In this document: positions 47,513 to 60,375 of the stretch, in pieces
How positions within the stretch are numbered: position 1 is the stretch's first letter
How the letters are laid out: each line of letters opens with the position of its first letter
Assembly (NCBI GenBank): GCA_018389105.1
Contig: JACATO010001572.1
Coordinates: 1-64,000, forward strand
Direction of reading: 5' to 3'
DNA from: Nautilus pompilius
Taxonomy: Eukaryota > Mollusca > Cephalopoda > Nautilida > Nautilidae
DNA length: 64,000 nt
Program-made: the position numbers and the translations under genes
The notes under the pieces: model-generated
What the model was told of the DNA's origin: nothing
Seen by the model: only the letters and a program-made list of their open reading frames with translations
Database searches by the model: none

Positions 47513-50500
47513 CCCCTCTTGTATTACTGGGTGTCCCGAGCTGAGATTAGTCGAAGTAATAACGTACAGAAATGTTATGACGCATACACAGTTTTTTGTA
47601 GTTTTCTTGGCAGGAGAGCCATGGCATCATTTACATATGTTTGAGACGTAGCGATAATTTAACTTTTCAAATATTCCTTTGAAATTATTAATAAAGTGGG
47701 TTCGCGCGGGCACACAGGCTTTTGTTGAGGATCCGAAATTTCTTTATTTGCAGATTTCCTTGTTTGTCTAATGCATAGACCATTGAGTTTTCATTTCGAA
47801 ATTTAAGTCCTCGCTGTACAGATATACATGATGAATAGTTGATCAAGAGAATTGTCCTGCGGGACAGAGAAGTTACTGTTATCTAAAACCAGCAATACTC
47901 GCTGGCAGCCAAAAAGACTCAGGTGTCTAGACAAACTATCGGAAACGTTTTTCATTATGTAGAATTACGCGCCATACGTATATATATGCGAGATATGTTG
48001 GTGTCCTTGATCAGCATGGGCAATGTACAGAGATCTTGGTAGCAGACAAAGATGTTTATTTATGAAAATCGACATGGTTTGGACGATAATCTTGTGCAGA
48101 GTGATATTTATTGTTGCGGAGACATCGCAGTGGCGGATGGAAGGGTCGGTAGGGATCATGGCTAGCAAGACGAATTTTCCTGGTTATTGTTCAAAGTTAA
48201 CTGACTGGACCGGTCAGGGAGATACCTGAATGGAACCACTGCCTTCTGGCCAATAACTGACACCAGACTCGTGGACGACAACCCAGGGTTAGGGTTGTCA
48301 GCGTGCTTTTACAGCCAATAACATCGTTCCGAGATACTGGCCAGTCCAGTCTTCGGACCTCTTACCAATCGGACATTTCTCCTCTGCAGAACATTCGAGA
48401 CCTTGCTGTGGCGTTGGCCCAGGTGTGGCAATCAATAAGGTGCACGTGGAAACTGTCATGTCATTGCGCCACTAGCGAACCGTGAGGAAAGTCGCGGGTT
48501 AAATTTAGCCAATAAATAAATTTCTACACTTCCCGACTAAAGTAGAAACACACACACTACGCACGCATTTCTTGATCACTTGAAAAAAATTGGAAGTTAT
48601 ATAGCTGTGTTTCTTTTCTTCTGTTTTTTTTTTAAAAATCCTGGATGAAAATTCTGGTTGTGAGGTTTAAAGATCGTAGGCTACCTGTGAACCAGAGAGT
48701 GGATGCCCTCTGAGGAAGTGATCCGCTACGTGATCGATGACCCGGGCACTACCCTGATTCTGACAGCGCTCGTTTTGCCGCATTCTCGCGTTGTTCTGTA
48801 TTTCTATTAGCGTCTGTTCTGTCTCCCCACCATTCGAGTGCGACAATCTCCCGATGAACGAAGAAGGAAACACAGAATCCCGCAAATCGGCGAGTAATGC
48901 GTCCGTCGGTTCGAATTACCCCCGACTTTCTCATAAATCCGCATTGGCTTAGCGTCAGCTTCGCTTCGCAGCCCCTTCAGCCGTAAAACTCCCTAATTAA
49001 AACTGCTTTCGCTTCCTTTCTTTCTTTTTAAACGGAATAGTTTTCGCAGTTCTTCAGCTGTATTTCGGTGGAAGGTAACAGCGTATTTTCTTTTTTTTAG
49101 GATCCAACCCATTCAACAACAACTGCATCTACAGTTCATTACAGCGAACCGGCTAAGGTCGGGGTCTCTGAAAACAGAAACTGGAAAAGGGAAAACTGAA
49201 AGCGGCGTGGGGTATGCGTAAAACTTTGGACTGTAGTCTACCTTCAGATAGCTGGGGGTTCTTGGGGTTTTTTTGTTTTTTAATATCAAGACTGGAGTAT
49301 TCAAATTTTCCTTAAGTACGACAGAAATCGAGTGGTAATTAACCCTCTAACCATCAAAGACTTCCAGCGTGAAGGAAGTACGTAGTTGTACAATCACCCG
49401 GAGGACCAGTAGGCAAGGAGTTAATGTTAAGTAACACGATAATTTTAATTAATTTATTATTTTTTTTTAAAAAAAAAAAAACTCTTCTAAGCAATAGAGA
49501 GGGTCGCCGATTGTCAAATCTTATCAAAGCGGGGACCCTTTAAGTTCAGATGACCTTCACCGATCATGTTTCCAGTTTCCCGACAATATAGGGATTAGTC
49601 CAGCTGCCTCCTTTTTAACCCGAAAATTTGTTCCGAAGCTATGTTAACCAATCACGGGCGAACCCCAAAAGCTGTGGACGGTAAGTTCACGCACCCCCCC
49701 CCCAGCTGACTACTATGGCCCCTCCATCTCCCCGTTTAGGTTTATTATCGATAAGATTCCCTGGGCACTTGGATTTTCTCAGTCGACTTCCCCAGCCGAC
49801 CTGTCTTTACGTAAAGCGAGACCAAGCGGGATAATAAGGCCGGAACCCAATCTAAAGGATTCACCGAAGGGAGCGCCATCTGTCAATAGAATCTACTATG
49901 CATCAGTCATTGCCGAAAGACAGAATGACAGTTCCGAAATCGATGACAATAATTCTTTTTGTCGGGCTTTTGATCACCGAATCTCCGGAGACCATTTATT
50001 TATTCGTCTCTCACAGTTTTCGTTCTAAACTATTTTTAGTTACTATTAGTCCCCCCAGCTACCGCCGTTGCCAGTCCCGTAGCTGCTCACTTGAGTATTG
50101 CAGCCACAACCTCTCAGCCCTGTAAACAATACCATCCAATATTAAAGTGCACTCCTTCTGTATAGCGGCCAGCAACAACAACAAAAATGTATTTTCTCTT
50201 TTTTTAAAAAAAAAGCCCTTTACTTAATCACTTGTGGATCACGTGACGCTATGGAAACGCGCGGTATGAATAGGGCTGTAATTCGGGCTAACGCTTATTT
50301 CATGATAAACAGGTGATTGCGCTTTGTACAGAACGCAACCGTAATTCCTCACAGACTCGCCACTTATTTCACGTCTACGCGTTGGTTGGCTTATCGCAGG
50401 ACCAGGGAAACCTCTCTGCTTGTCCCTCTCTCCGCCTTTCTCCTCCACCGCTGACGGGCGGCCCGGAGGGAGCACTTATCGTCAGTTTTTTTGTTTTTTT

Positions 50501-52250
50501 TTTTATTATTTCGGATCCCCATCGTCATCTTTTTGTTTGTTTTTTTTTTTTTTTTCGGTTTACGGACGTTTTCGTGGAACCGTTTGTGCTGTCGGTGGTT
50601 TCTCTCGAGCCATTCTCGCTGCCAAAGAACTCAGATCAAGAGACTGCAGTGTTCGAAGTAGCGCTATATGTCAGCTGATCGCCTGGAGCCGTAACGGGCA
50701 CCTGAGGACCCAACTGGATGTTCTCCGTCGTAGAAAGCCGCTACTCGGTATTCGCAGGAGCGAACCCCTCCCCCCCAACCTCTTTTTTCCCCCTTCTTTT
50801 TCTGGAGAAATTTCCAATTTCGTTTCGTAATTATCATCATCACTGCCAATATTAAATTAACGTAGAAGATCCCCCCTTCTTCTAAGTGTTAATTATCATA
50901 TCTTTAGAGCAGAGTTACTTTCACTTAATGCTCATATCATCCGGTACCGATGTTAAATTCTGAGACAGTCTTCCCGATTAAAAATCATCTTCCAAACTAA
51001 GTTTTCTTCTTCTCTTTTTTTTGGTCTGCGCCTCTTTTAAACAAGAGTTTGTGCATCATTTCGCGAAATAAAGAGCAGACAGATGTTTGCTTAGTAAATA
51101 CATTAATACCAATACGACCTCTACCGGAGTATCAAGTTCGATAACCGCAACTCTTTAAAAACTATGCGCGCAGACTCTGTCGCTTACACCAGTGGAGAAG
51201 AAACAAATGGAACAGACTTTATGTATATAAGTCTTTTACCCCACTTCTTTTCTTCTGTTGTTTTTGTTGTAGCCAAACTAATTGTTCCTGCGCTGGAGAC
51301 TAGCAGAGAATGGTAGATACGCTACCTAGAAAGTGGGTTTGACAGTAGATTTCCTTAGGAGGTTATTAATTATCCGGTCGTTTGATGTCTTTTCGATTCT
51401 GTCGAGAAAACAGCGAGTCCGGTGTGGCGTGGAGACTCTGCTTCGGTGTGTGGAGGAGTTTAGCCCTCTCTTTTCCAGAACGTTGGGACGATACCCTGTC
51501 TACATTTTTCCAAGACGATTTCCGTCAACACGCGACGACGACGACCCCCCCCCAACCCCATAAAGTAATAACGAGAGATTCCGACCATCTCGGTCGTCGT
51601 CCACGCGGGACTCGACGCTTGGCGCCGGACGTTCGAAACGTCAGATATCCGGGCCGACGTCTGCACAAACGTCGTTGCGTGCGTACCGAAGGATCTCGAT
51701 CCATTCGCGGTCCGACACGATCTCTGCCTCGTACAAACGACACCGATCCACCAACACAACCAAAAACAACTGTCGACAAAACGTAAACTGCTATCGGCGG
51801 GTGGAATTCGCGTTGGCCACGTCTATTCTTACTGTGTTGCATAGCAGAGCATGGCCAGATTCCTTTAGCAGCCCAGACGGGGCGAAATCCATCGACCGAC
51901 GAGTTCGCGGACCCGAAGAACGCCAATTGATATTGCCAGCTAGAAGGTGCAAATTCTTATTTGTCGGCCTGTATAATTTAGGTAAAAGTAAAAGGAATTA
52001 ATTTTATCCGACCTGGTCCTCATACAGTTTTACGTTAAAAGTCGTCGTCAGGACAGTCATTCTGCCCACTTTGTTGAGAGAACCAACCCCTTTACCCGTC
52101 TGGGCCGGGAATTTGGCCTATCACCGGATACAAGTGGACACACTTCGTTTACATGCCTCATCATTTTGGGGAAGGGCCAGGAGGATCTGTACATACTTAA
52201 AATTAGAAATCATTGAATCTTCCTTTATAAATATTTAAAACCTGACCTTA
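47513..52250. other. CpG-containing gene-free stretch
   Basis: No convincing gene. Contains homopolymer A/T/C runs (49460-49485, 49695-49705, 50485-50560) and several open frames with no recognisable protein pattern. Confidence 0.5.
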
Positions 52251-52251
52251 A

Positions 52252-52280
52252 CCTCTCTCTCTCCATCTCTCTCCCTCTCC

Positions 52281-52321
<41 letters not shown>

Positions 52322-52347
52322 TCTTCATCTCTCCATCTCTCTCTCTC

Positions 52348-52396
<49 letters not shown>
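52252..52396. repeat. (CT)n microsatellite
   Basis: About 145 bases of CT repeat with small interruptions. Confidence 0.97.
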
Positions 52397-52398
<2 letters not shown>

Positions 52399-52984
52399 TT
52401 TGTTGCATGTTTCGGGCGTCTATTTTGTTAGAACGGTATTTTTCTACCATTCTGTAAAATAAATGTTTATATTCATCATTGAAACACAGTATATATATCG
52501 AGCATCTTCCTTAGCTCCAAATACGGCTCTGCTGTAACAGTTGGCCTGGATTATTGGTTACCCAAAATTCCACTTGCTGGGCAGTCTTTTGTCGCATCCG
52601 TTTTGCTTATATTTATCTATTCGCTTTAAACAAGGACAGTCAACAAATATAGAGAAGGAGAAATGGTTCCTCCATATATTTCGACATTTTCTGTATTCTC
52701 GGGTCGGTCTGTCAGCGTGAATAAACAAACCAACGCCAACAGAAATCTTTTAAATTTAGATTTTGAAAACGATAAACAAGTTAATGGCGACATAAATAAG
52801 TTAACGTACGAACCAATTATTTATTTTGCTTACATTTTGTACAAACATTTGGTTTTTACCTATTTTGCTTTCCAATCGCAGAATATGAGCTCATCGGATT
52901 ATTTAATGAACACCTAATTTGTAACTTTTGACAAGAGATTTTATTCAATTTTATACTTTGAAACTTTGGTCCTTTTTACTAATC

Positions 52985-52986
<2 letters not shown>

Positions 52987-53043
<57 letters not shown>
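52987..53043. repeat. (TA)n microsatellite
   Basis: Uninterrupted alternating TA over about 55 bases. Confidence 0.98.
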
Positions 53044-53045
<2 letters not shown>

Positions 53046-53902
53046 GGAGAAGTGTAAATCTGTAAATAAATAAATTTCTTTTGCCTAAACCAGACAAGTG
53101 TTACGTATAATTCAACTGTTTTTCTCTCAAAACGTGATATATGTCAGAAGGTTCCTACGAGCCTTCGATATGTCGGGACAGTTTTGGCGTTAAACGAGAA
53201 TTTAAAGACATTATCATAACTACTGCCACTGCTCGTTTGTAATGCGGAGTTGTCGCTTCCATTCTTCTCCGTGTTTTACGAACGGTTTTATACGAACTTT
53301 ATCTATAATCTGTCATTATGCGTTTCTGCTCTATCCATTTTTATTATTAATTTAATATTGTACGTGTTCAATTTGAACATGTAATATCTATTAGCTGTCA
53401 TTATCCGTTTCTGCCGCACGTATTTAACGGCTAATTCAATGTTCTAAACGTCGCATTATTTTATATGCTATACGCTTGTCAGCATTCATTACAGGTTAAA
53501 TTGCAACTAAACTAATTTAAGCTTTGTTATTACTTATTATCTCCTATCTTGTCACGTTAGCTATTTCATATTAGTCGTGTCACTTTAACATCCGTCGGCT
53601 GAATTAGTGTCGTTGTAGTGCACACAAAAGCTAATTCTTAGAATAAATCTGGTTATAATGTCTCCAAACATGCGCTCTTTCTTCGTCTTAGTAATCGGAG
53701 CAGTGCACTTCCTTACAAGTACTATTTATCCCAAATATTTACGGGTTCTTAATGTCCATTTACTAAATCTTTTAATCCGTTGTTGTCGCACCTCCAATTT
53801 ACGCCGCACGGAAACAAATGGTGTAGATTGCGCGTTTTGTAACAAAGGGAACCAGGTGATCGTCGCTTTTAGGAGCAAAATCGCGGCGACTTTTCGCTGT
53901 CG

Positions 53903-53903
<1 letters not shown>
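53044..53903. other. Unassigned sequence
   Basis: No gene. CTGTCATTATGCGTTTCTGC at about 53310 recurs with one change at about 53395, and a perfect odd palindrome TGTTCAATTTGAACA lies between them. Confidence 0.5.
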
Positions 53904-53947
<44 letters not shown>

Positions 53948-53960
53948 ACACACACACAAA
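53904..53960. repeat. (CA)n microsatellite
   Basis: CA dinucleotide repeat with one short interruption near 53946. Confidence 0.97.
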
Positions 53961-55192
53961 ACAACTTAATCCAGTATCTGAACATGTTGGATTATCGTCT
54001 TAATCACGTTAAAATTTGTCAGACAAGAAAATAATCTTGACCAGGATTTTTTGGTCGCACTGCTAAGACACGCCTATGGTTCGAAATCTTGGTTAACCGA
54101 GATTAGACTCGTTTTCTTTTGGTACACTAAACGCTCACACGATATATGCAATTACATCCCGGTATTACAGACTTTAAAGTTGTCGCGATGTGACTCAGTG
54201 AAACATCTCTTGGAGTAGCAGTTGAATTTTTACAAATCAACCGAGTATACACGAATTAAATCGAAAGTACTTTTCATGCGAAACTTTACCATATTTTTGC
54301 AGTGCAATTTAGATCTTTCGGACGGAACCATGTCCATTCTTTTTCAACGTGGCCATTTGAAGTTGCTCACTGAAAGATGTGTTTCTTGTTCAGTACTCAA
54401 AAACTCAGGCCTCCGGGTGTAGACTTCCTGTCCTTTTACAATTAATACATCGTGATGTCTACGATGTCCTGGTCTTTGGAGAGATGCTGTATGTTTGTAT
54501 TTTGCGATTCACTGACCTCTAAAATCTATCTTATGCGAACCGAGCCCGCGTTCCTCTACTAATTAAGACACCGTCTTAACCAATGCCACGCTGGATGTAT
54601 ATTAGTAGAGTATATAGAGATGGCAGAGGCTCGCACGAGAAGACCCCTTGGGCAGGATTTAGGGGCTGTCTCCCCCATATCTTTGGTCGGCATCAAGCGA
54701 CGGCAAAGTTCCTATGCTGGGGTTCTCGATACACTCCGTCAAGGCAAGTGAATACAAATGGCGAAAAGTGAAGCAAAATCTGTATTTGGTTTTCTGTAAC
54801 GGATCGGACGTTTTCGTCGATATATATATAAGAAAACCCTGGATAGTGGAGATACGAGTCGTTAGTAAATCGTCGCTTTATTCGCAAGTCAGATTTGATC
54901 CATTAGATATATCACTGACAAAGCTATTTGCACGCCTAGGTTATTTATTAAATCTCTCCTGTAAATCTACTTTTTACAATGCTGCGTTATATACAGTGCA
55001 TTATTGTAGGGATATTGATCATTATACTATGGAAGAGAATAATACATCGGTAATGGTAACATCGAAAAATTGTTTTTTTAAAAGGTGAACAAACTAAACA
55101 CGAACCGTTTCACTATTGGTGATTATTGATGAGAAACTCCTCGCTCGATAAGAAAGTTTACCTTGAATGTTGATAACTATCTAAACTGGTGT

Positions 55193-55194
<2 letters not shown>
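53961..55194. other. Unassigned sequence
   Basis: An open frame at 54714-55088 (124 codons) has no recognisable motif and no splice or promoter support; treated as chance. Confidence 0.4.
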
Positions 55195-55252
<58 letters not shown>

Positions 55253-55284
55253 CAATAATAATAACAATAATAATAATAATAATA

Positions 55285-55358
<74 letters not shown>

Positions 55359-55368
55359 CAACAACAAC

Positions 55369-55430
<62 letters not shown>
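55195..55430. repeat. Compound (TAA)n/(CAA)n trinucleotide repeat
   Basis: About 235 bases of TAA/AAT repeat with a central CAA block (about 55326-55368). Open frames across it encode only homopolymeric residues. Confidence 0.98.
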
Positions 55431-55431
<1 letters not shown>

Positions 55432-56290
55432 CAAGCCAATGAGAAGATTTATGCCTGTGTTTGTCGTTGTGTTCCGCATAGAACTCCTTCACAGTTACCG
55501 ATAAAGCTAAGGCGTAGCCCGAGGTTTTTTTGATTTACCTGTAACACATAAAGGACGTGTTGTTTGTTTTGTTTTTTTTTCCTTTGTTAAATATCTCTCT
55601 TGACTCTTTCCCTACATTAAAGAAGAAATAGTACCAGCTTGTAACTAGAGCGGGTCTGTCGTGTTACCAGGCCGGCTGACATTCATGAGAAAAGTCGTCG
55701 CCCTTTAAGTATGGATAATCCGGTTACGAAACGTCTTTAATCGCTTTTCTTCTTGGCATAAACCTTAAAAAAAAATTTTTTTTCCCGCCGTTAATGAAAA
55801 GAAGCAAATACACTGTGAAATAAAACCGCGTCCTTATAATACAAGCGACTATCGAGATTCTTTTGTTTCGTTTTGCTTTTGTTTAATCTTTCCTTTTAAA
55901 AATACACTGGCAGAAAGCCAGAACTCTCGGGAGAAATAAAAACTGGGAGATATAACAATATTATAATGTGCGCCAGGTAATAACCGAGTTATTTTATAAC
56001 AACACGTCTTCTCTTATTTCAATTGTAAGTATAACATTTATTATTAAAGTTAACACAATTTCCAAGGTTTTGACAGGATGGGAATACATATATTACAGCG
56101 AATGACTATTTTGTCACAGTTCTGACATTTATGCGTGACAGAGCAGAGGAAAGCCGGTGTGATCTGCAAGATAAGACAACCCAGATGTTTATTGCTAACG
56201 CAGGAGTATGAACGTAGAATGTACTTTTAATATAGTTCTCGGTTACCGCGAGACTTTTTTAAAACTTGATCTGAATACAAGAAACACGTA
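55431..56290. other. Unassigned sequence
   Basis: Nothing recognised. Confidence 0.5.
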
Positions 56291-56295
56291 GAAAG

Positions 56296-56942
56296 AGAGA
56301 GAGAGAGAGAGAAGAGAGAGATGACATTAGTACGGAGAGATATGACGTCAGCACAGAGAGAGGTGACATTAGTACAGAGAGATATGACGTCAGTACACAG
56401 AGAGAGATATGACGTCAGTACACAGAGAGAGGTGACATTAGTACAGAGAGATATGACGTCAGTACACAGAGAGAGATGTGACGTTAGTACACAGAGATAT
56501 GACGTCAGTACAGAGAGAGGTAACATTATTGCAGAGAGATATGACGTCAGTACACAGAGAGAGGTGACATTAGTACAGAGAGATATGACGTCAGTACATA
56601 GAGAGAGGTGACATTAGTACAGAGAGATATGACATCAGTACACAGAGAGAGATATGACGTTAGTACACAGAGATATGACGTCAGTACAGTGAGAGATGTG
56701 ACGTCAGTACACAGAGAGAGGTGACATTAGTACAGAGAGATATGACATCAGTACACAGAGAGAGATATGACGTTAGTACACAGAGATATGACGTCAGTAC
56801 AGAGAGAGAGGTAACATTATTGCAGAGAGATATGACGTCAGTACACAGAGAGAGGTGACATTAGTACAGAGAGATATGACGTCAGTACATAGAGAGAGGT
56901 GACATTAGTACAGAGAGATATGACGTCAGTACAGAGAGAGAT
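56296..56942. repeat. Minisatellite of TGACGTCAGTAC and TGACATTAGTAC half-units
   Basis: Alternating half-units of about 21-24 bases: ATGACGTCAGTACACAGAGA and GTGACATTAGTACAGAGAGA. They form a dimer of about 44 bases repeated through some 640 bases. Around a dozen perfect TGACGTCA (CRE) palindromes are present. Frames through it are repeat artefacts. Confidence 0.97.
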
Positions 56943-58685
56943 ATCTTTTAAAGAAGGTGAAAACTACTTTATCAAATGACTTTTTTGTATGGTACCTTTG
57001 TTATTATTTTGGTCGATTACTGAAACGAATGCAGAGAACAACTAATACTTCAGTAAATCTCAATTAAATTTCATGTTTATCTTTAACGTAAAGCTGTGGG
57101 TAAAATCATTATATTTATATCCTCGGAAGTTCGTCATAAAAGCCATTTCCTTTTGTCGAGTGATATTTCTTCTAGAAACCTAAGAAATATTTCAATACTT
57201 TTGACATAGTTGTGAACTTCTCTTTTGCTTGGTGTCATTCCTCATAAACTTCGCTGTTGCTAAACGACATTGAAATATTTTTCATTGTTTTTTCTTCCCC
57301 GAAGCTCAACAATGTCACAGATATTCGGAAGATTGATGAATCGGTTTCAACTTTTGCTGCGATATTTAGCGTAGGAACTACAAGCACTTTTGTAATTACC
57401 GAATATCGTTAGAAAATCCCCCTTCTTTTCCTGCGTACGGGAGCTGGAATATTCTCAATTTTCGCTTGTCAGCCGAAGTCTCAACGCGATTACTCGGAGG
57501 TGAACTTCATAATTTGCGGTGTTCTCATTAATGACGTCACCCCCTCTCCCGTCCTTAATGGATGACACGCGGAACCGAGGGACCGTCTTCTTGCGGCATT
57601 TATGCTACATCAAAAACGAGAGACAGGAGACGTTAGGCACATCCTTTGTCACCCAGCGCTACTCCTATGGTGCCAATGCTGTTCGTTACGTGGTTTTACC
57701 CTTCTCATTTACCTTTTTAAAAATAATATCATTACTTTCTCTTCATCCATCCATGTGAACAATACAGAGAACGATGCAACCGCTGTCAGGAAACATGAAA
57801 CACCTGTATTAAATAGCAGCCATTTTAAGACAGGCGTGAAAATGTAGAAAACAATAGTAACAACGAATGAAAGCTTTTGCTGCTGCTGCTGTTGTCTTAA
57901 TGAAATCAGTCTCGATTAGGTATTAAGAAATTATCTCTCTGCGAAGACCATTCAGCTAGCGAACCTTTGCCGACTGCCTCCGATTGTCAATAAGATGTCT
58001 CTGAGCGTACGATTTGGCGACCTGCTTCTGTTAGCAGCCAGATGGCGAGCATCCCTTGATTGCAAACTGCTTTATTTGTGCATTTCTTTACATTTTAGCA
58101 TATGTTCAGTAAAGAAAAAACCTATTAATTAAATTAATTAATGCAAAACAAAGCAAACGAGGTCCTATGTAAAACAACATCTTACTTTCATTTTTTTTCT
58201 TCCTTGCTTTTAGCCGAAATTTCTTTTTTACTTATTTAATTTACGGATTTTTGAGTACAAATTCATATATTTTATTATTATGCACTGACGTTAAACTTAT
58301 ACATCCGTTAGTAGTGGCGCCTTTATATAGAGGTAATTTCTGTTCTATATCTCCAGCGCCATTATTAGCTATTCATTTATTCAACCTACTTGTGCTTCCT
58401 TCTCTTTTTTAATCACCTACCGATCAGCAGTAATGAAGAGGGATTACAAAATATACACGTACTTACTGAAAGAAAACGACGAACACCTGCCTTTTCACAC
58501 CAGAAGATGCTTATTTTGAATAAATAATTTCCTCCCCGCACTCTACCACCTCTGTTCCTGATGCAGGTTTGGCCACAGGTCAGGATGCATAGGAACGAAT
58601 CCAAATTTTATTTTAAATAAAACGATGTAAACTTTCATGCTGTTTGTACTTTGGTTGAATACTGCAATCAACGTAACGTGACAAA
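56943..58685. other. Unassigned CpG-containing sequence
   Basis: No gene recognised. A short CTG run lies at about 57877-57890. Confidence 0.45.
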
Positions 58686-58689
58686 CATA

Positions 58690-59092
58690 TCTCTCTCTCT
58701 TTCTGTGTTGACGTCATCTCTGCACTGAGGTAATCTCTCTCTGTACTGACGTCATATCTACGTCATTTCTCTCTCTTTCTGTACTGACGTCATCTCTGTA
58801 CTGAGGTAATCTTTCTCTGTGTTGACGTCATCTCTGTACTGAGGTAATCTCTCTCTGTACTGACGTCATATCTACGTCATTTCTCTCTCTTTCTGTACTG
58901 ACGTCATCTCTGTACTGAGGTAATCTTTCTCTGTGTTGACGTCATCTCTGTACTGAGGTAATCTCTCTCTGTACTGAGGTAATCTCTCTCTGTACTGACG
59001 TCATATCTACGTCATTTCTCTCTCTTTCTGTACTGACGTCATCTCTGTACTGAGGTAATCTCTCTCTGTACTGACGTCATATCTACGCCATT

Positions 59093-59141
<49 letters not shown>
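58690..59141. repeat. Higher-order CRE minisatellite, inverted relative to the 56-kb array
   Basis: Same family read on the other strand (CTCTGTACTGACGTCAT). A composite unit of about 114 bases contains TGACGTCATATCTACGTCAT, a TTTCTGTACTGACGTCATCT piece and TACTGAGGTAATCT pieces. Composite starts at 58741, 58855, 58990 (114 plus one extra 21-base subunit) and a partial at 59066. It ends in a (CT)n run. Confidence 0.95.
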
Positions 59142-59146
<5 letters not shown>

Positions 59147-59925
59147 CTCTCTTTGAGAGATTACCCGCCACTCCGCAAACAGTAAGTCCGAATTTTCGCT
59201 AACGGTTAGGATTTGAAGCAAAATCTCAGCCGAGTTCCTGTCACCCACGCTTAACATTTTTTCTTGTTTTACCCGCCGCGCCGTTCTTCTAATAGCCTCT
59301 CGGAAGCGAATTTACGAAAACCATCTTTGACAGAAATGCCGTCTATTTGTTTTTGTGCCGACGTCTTGTTGCGATGCGCTGCTTTACCGCAACCCTACGG
59401 TGGTGCTCTCTACCGACCCCCCCTGGTTGTTACCGTTACTGTATCATCATCCTCCGGGCCTCCGTGCTCTCTTATCAGCGTTAACTGGCTCTGACATGCT
59501 GGTTCATGATCAACACGCATTTCACCACGAGATAAAAACTTAATTTTCTAAATAATTAAATCACGATTAAAGCTAATTAAATATGGATATTTAGGCAAAT
59601 TTCATTAAGTTTCTACGATTGGTAAATTAAAAAAAAAAATAGAAAGAAATAAATATGGCATCGGATTTTTGTAAAAGAGTCGAAGTAAGTCTTGGATTTA
59701 GAACGAGAAAACAATGTTATAAATTTGAATTTATTATAAATATGGTGTTTTATGTTTTCCATAACTTTCTCGCTTCTGAATAGGCGATGTGTTGCTAGTT
59801 CCCAGATACGCTATTTCGTTACTTCTGAGTAGTTGGAAAGCTGTCTGTTTGCCATCATCGAGAAACTGACTCGAGCCTTCATCTGACATCATCATCATCA
59901 TCACCGCCAGCAGCGGCATCAAACC
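59142..59925. other. Unassigned sequence
   Basis: No gene recognised; moderate CpG. A GAT/ATC run lies at about 59885-59905. Confidence 0.45.
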
Positions 59926-60030
59926 GGCCCGGTGGGGCAGGTGGTAGCGGGTTAGCTCCGTAAGGCGACCGTTGCTCCTGTACCGCGTTCGATCCCAGGC
60001 TGGGATCGGAGGAGAGTTGTCGCTGATGGT
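59926..60030 (+). mobile_element. tRNA-derived SINE head
   Basis: The sequence has RNA polymerase III promoter boxes at tRNA-like spacing: an A-box-like GGGGCAGGTGGTAGCGGGTT near 59934 and a B box GCGTTCGATCCCAGGC near 59986. It is followed by a non-tRNA body and a T/GTT-rich run at about 60031-60053. No cloverleaf acceptor stem is convincing, so a SINE rather than a tRNA gene is favoured. The family is not identified. Confidence 0.6.
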
Positions 60031-60044
60031 TTTTTTTTTGTTGT

Positions 60045-60375
60045 TGTTGTTGTTGAGCGAGTTGGACTTCCGAACGAAGCTCTTTCAATGGCATTGCATC
60101 CCGTAAAGACAAGTGGCCTGTTCTCTGTCGCTGATGATCGCCATAGCGTGAAACAGCTGTACGGCAACTCCTCGGTGCCCGACGTGAGAGAGACCTCCCG
60201 GGTCCTTGGGGGCCCGCGGTGTCGGGGGGACCGGGCCGCTTGTCGGCTCGACGAACATCTCTCAGTAACGAAGAGGACTCGACAGAGAACAGGCCACTTG
60301 CCTTTACGGGATGCAATGCCATTGGCAGAGACTTGTTCGGAAGTCAAACTCGCTCAAAAACAACAGCAGCATGTC
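60045..60375. repeat. Long inverted repeat (about 90-bp arms, about 150-bp loop)
   Basis: The left arm (about 60045-60131) runs TTGAGCGAGTTGGACTTCCG through GGCATTGCATCCCGTAAAGA to CCTGTTCTCTGTCG. The right arm (about 60282-60372) is its reverse complement with a few mismatches. The loop is very GC-rich. Any transcript would fold into a long hairpin. It abuts the SINE head and may be two SINE tails inserted head to head. Confidence 0.92.

Noticed and set aside
48289-48300. Telomere-like GGGTTAGGGTT
   Set aside because: Less than two units; chance occurrence.
55158-55492. Overlapping frames of about 100 residues rich in Leu, Ile or Tyr
   Set aside because: These are the TAA/CAA trinucleotide repeat read in three frames.
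56227-56611. Repetitive frames such as DMTSVHRER on the + strand and the matching minus-strand frame
   Set aside because: Direct products of the CRE minisatellite; the unit is near a multiple of three in places, so it stays open by chance.
59926-60000. Genuine tRNA gene
   Set aside because: A- and B-box-like sequences are present, but I could not form an acceptor stem or anticodon arm; a SINE head fits better.
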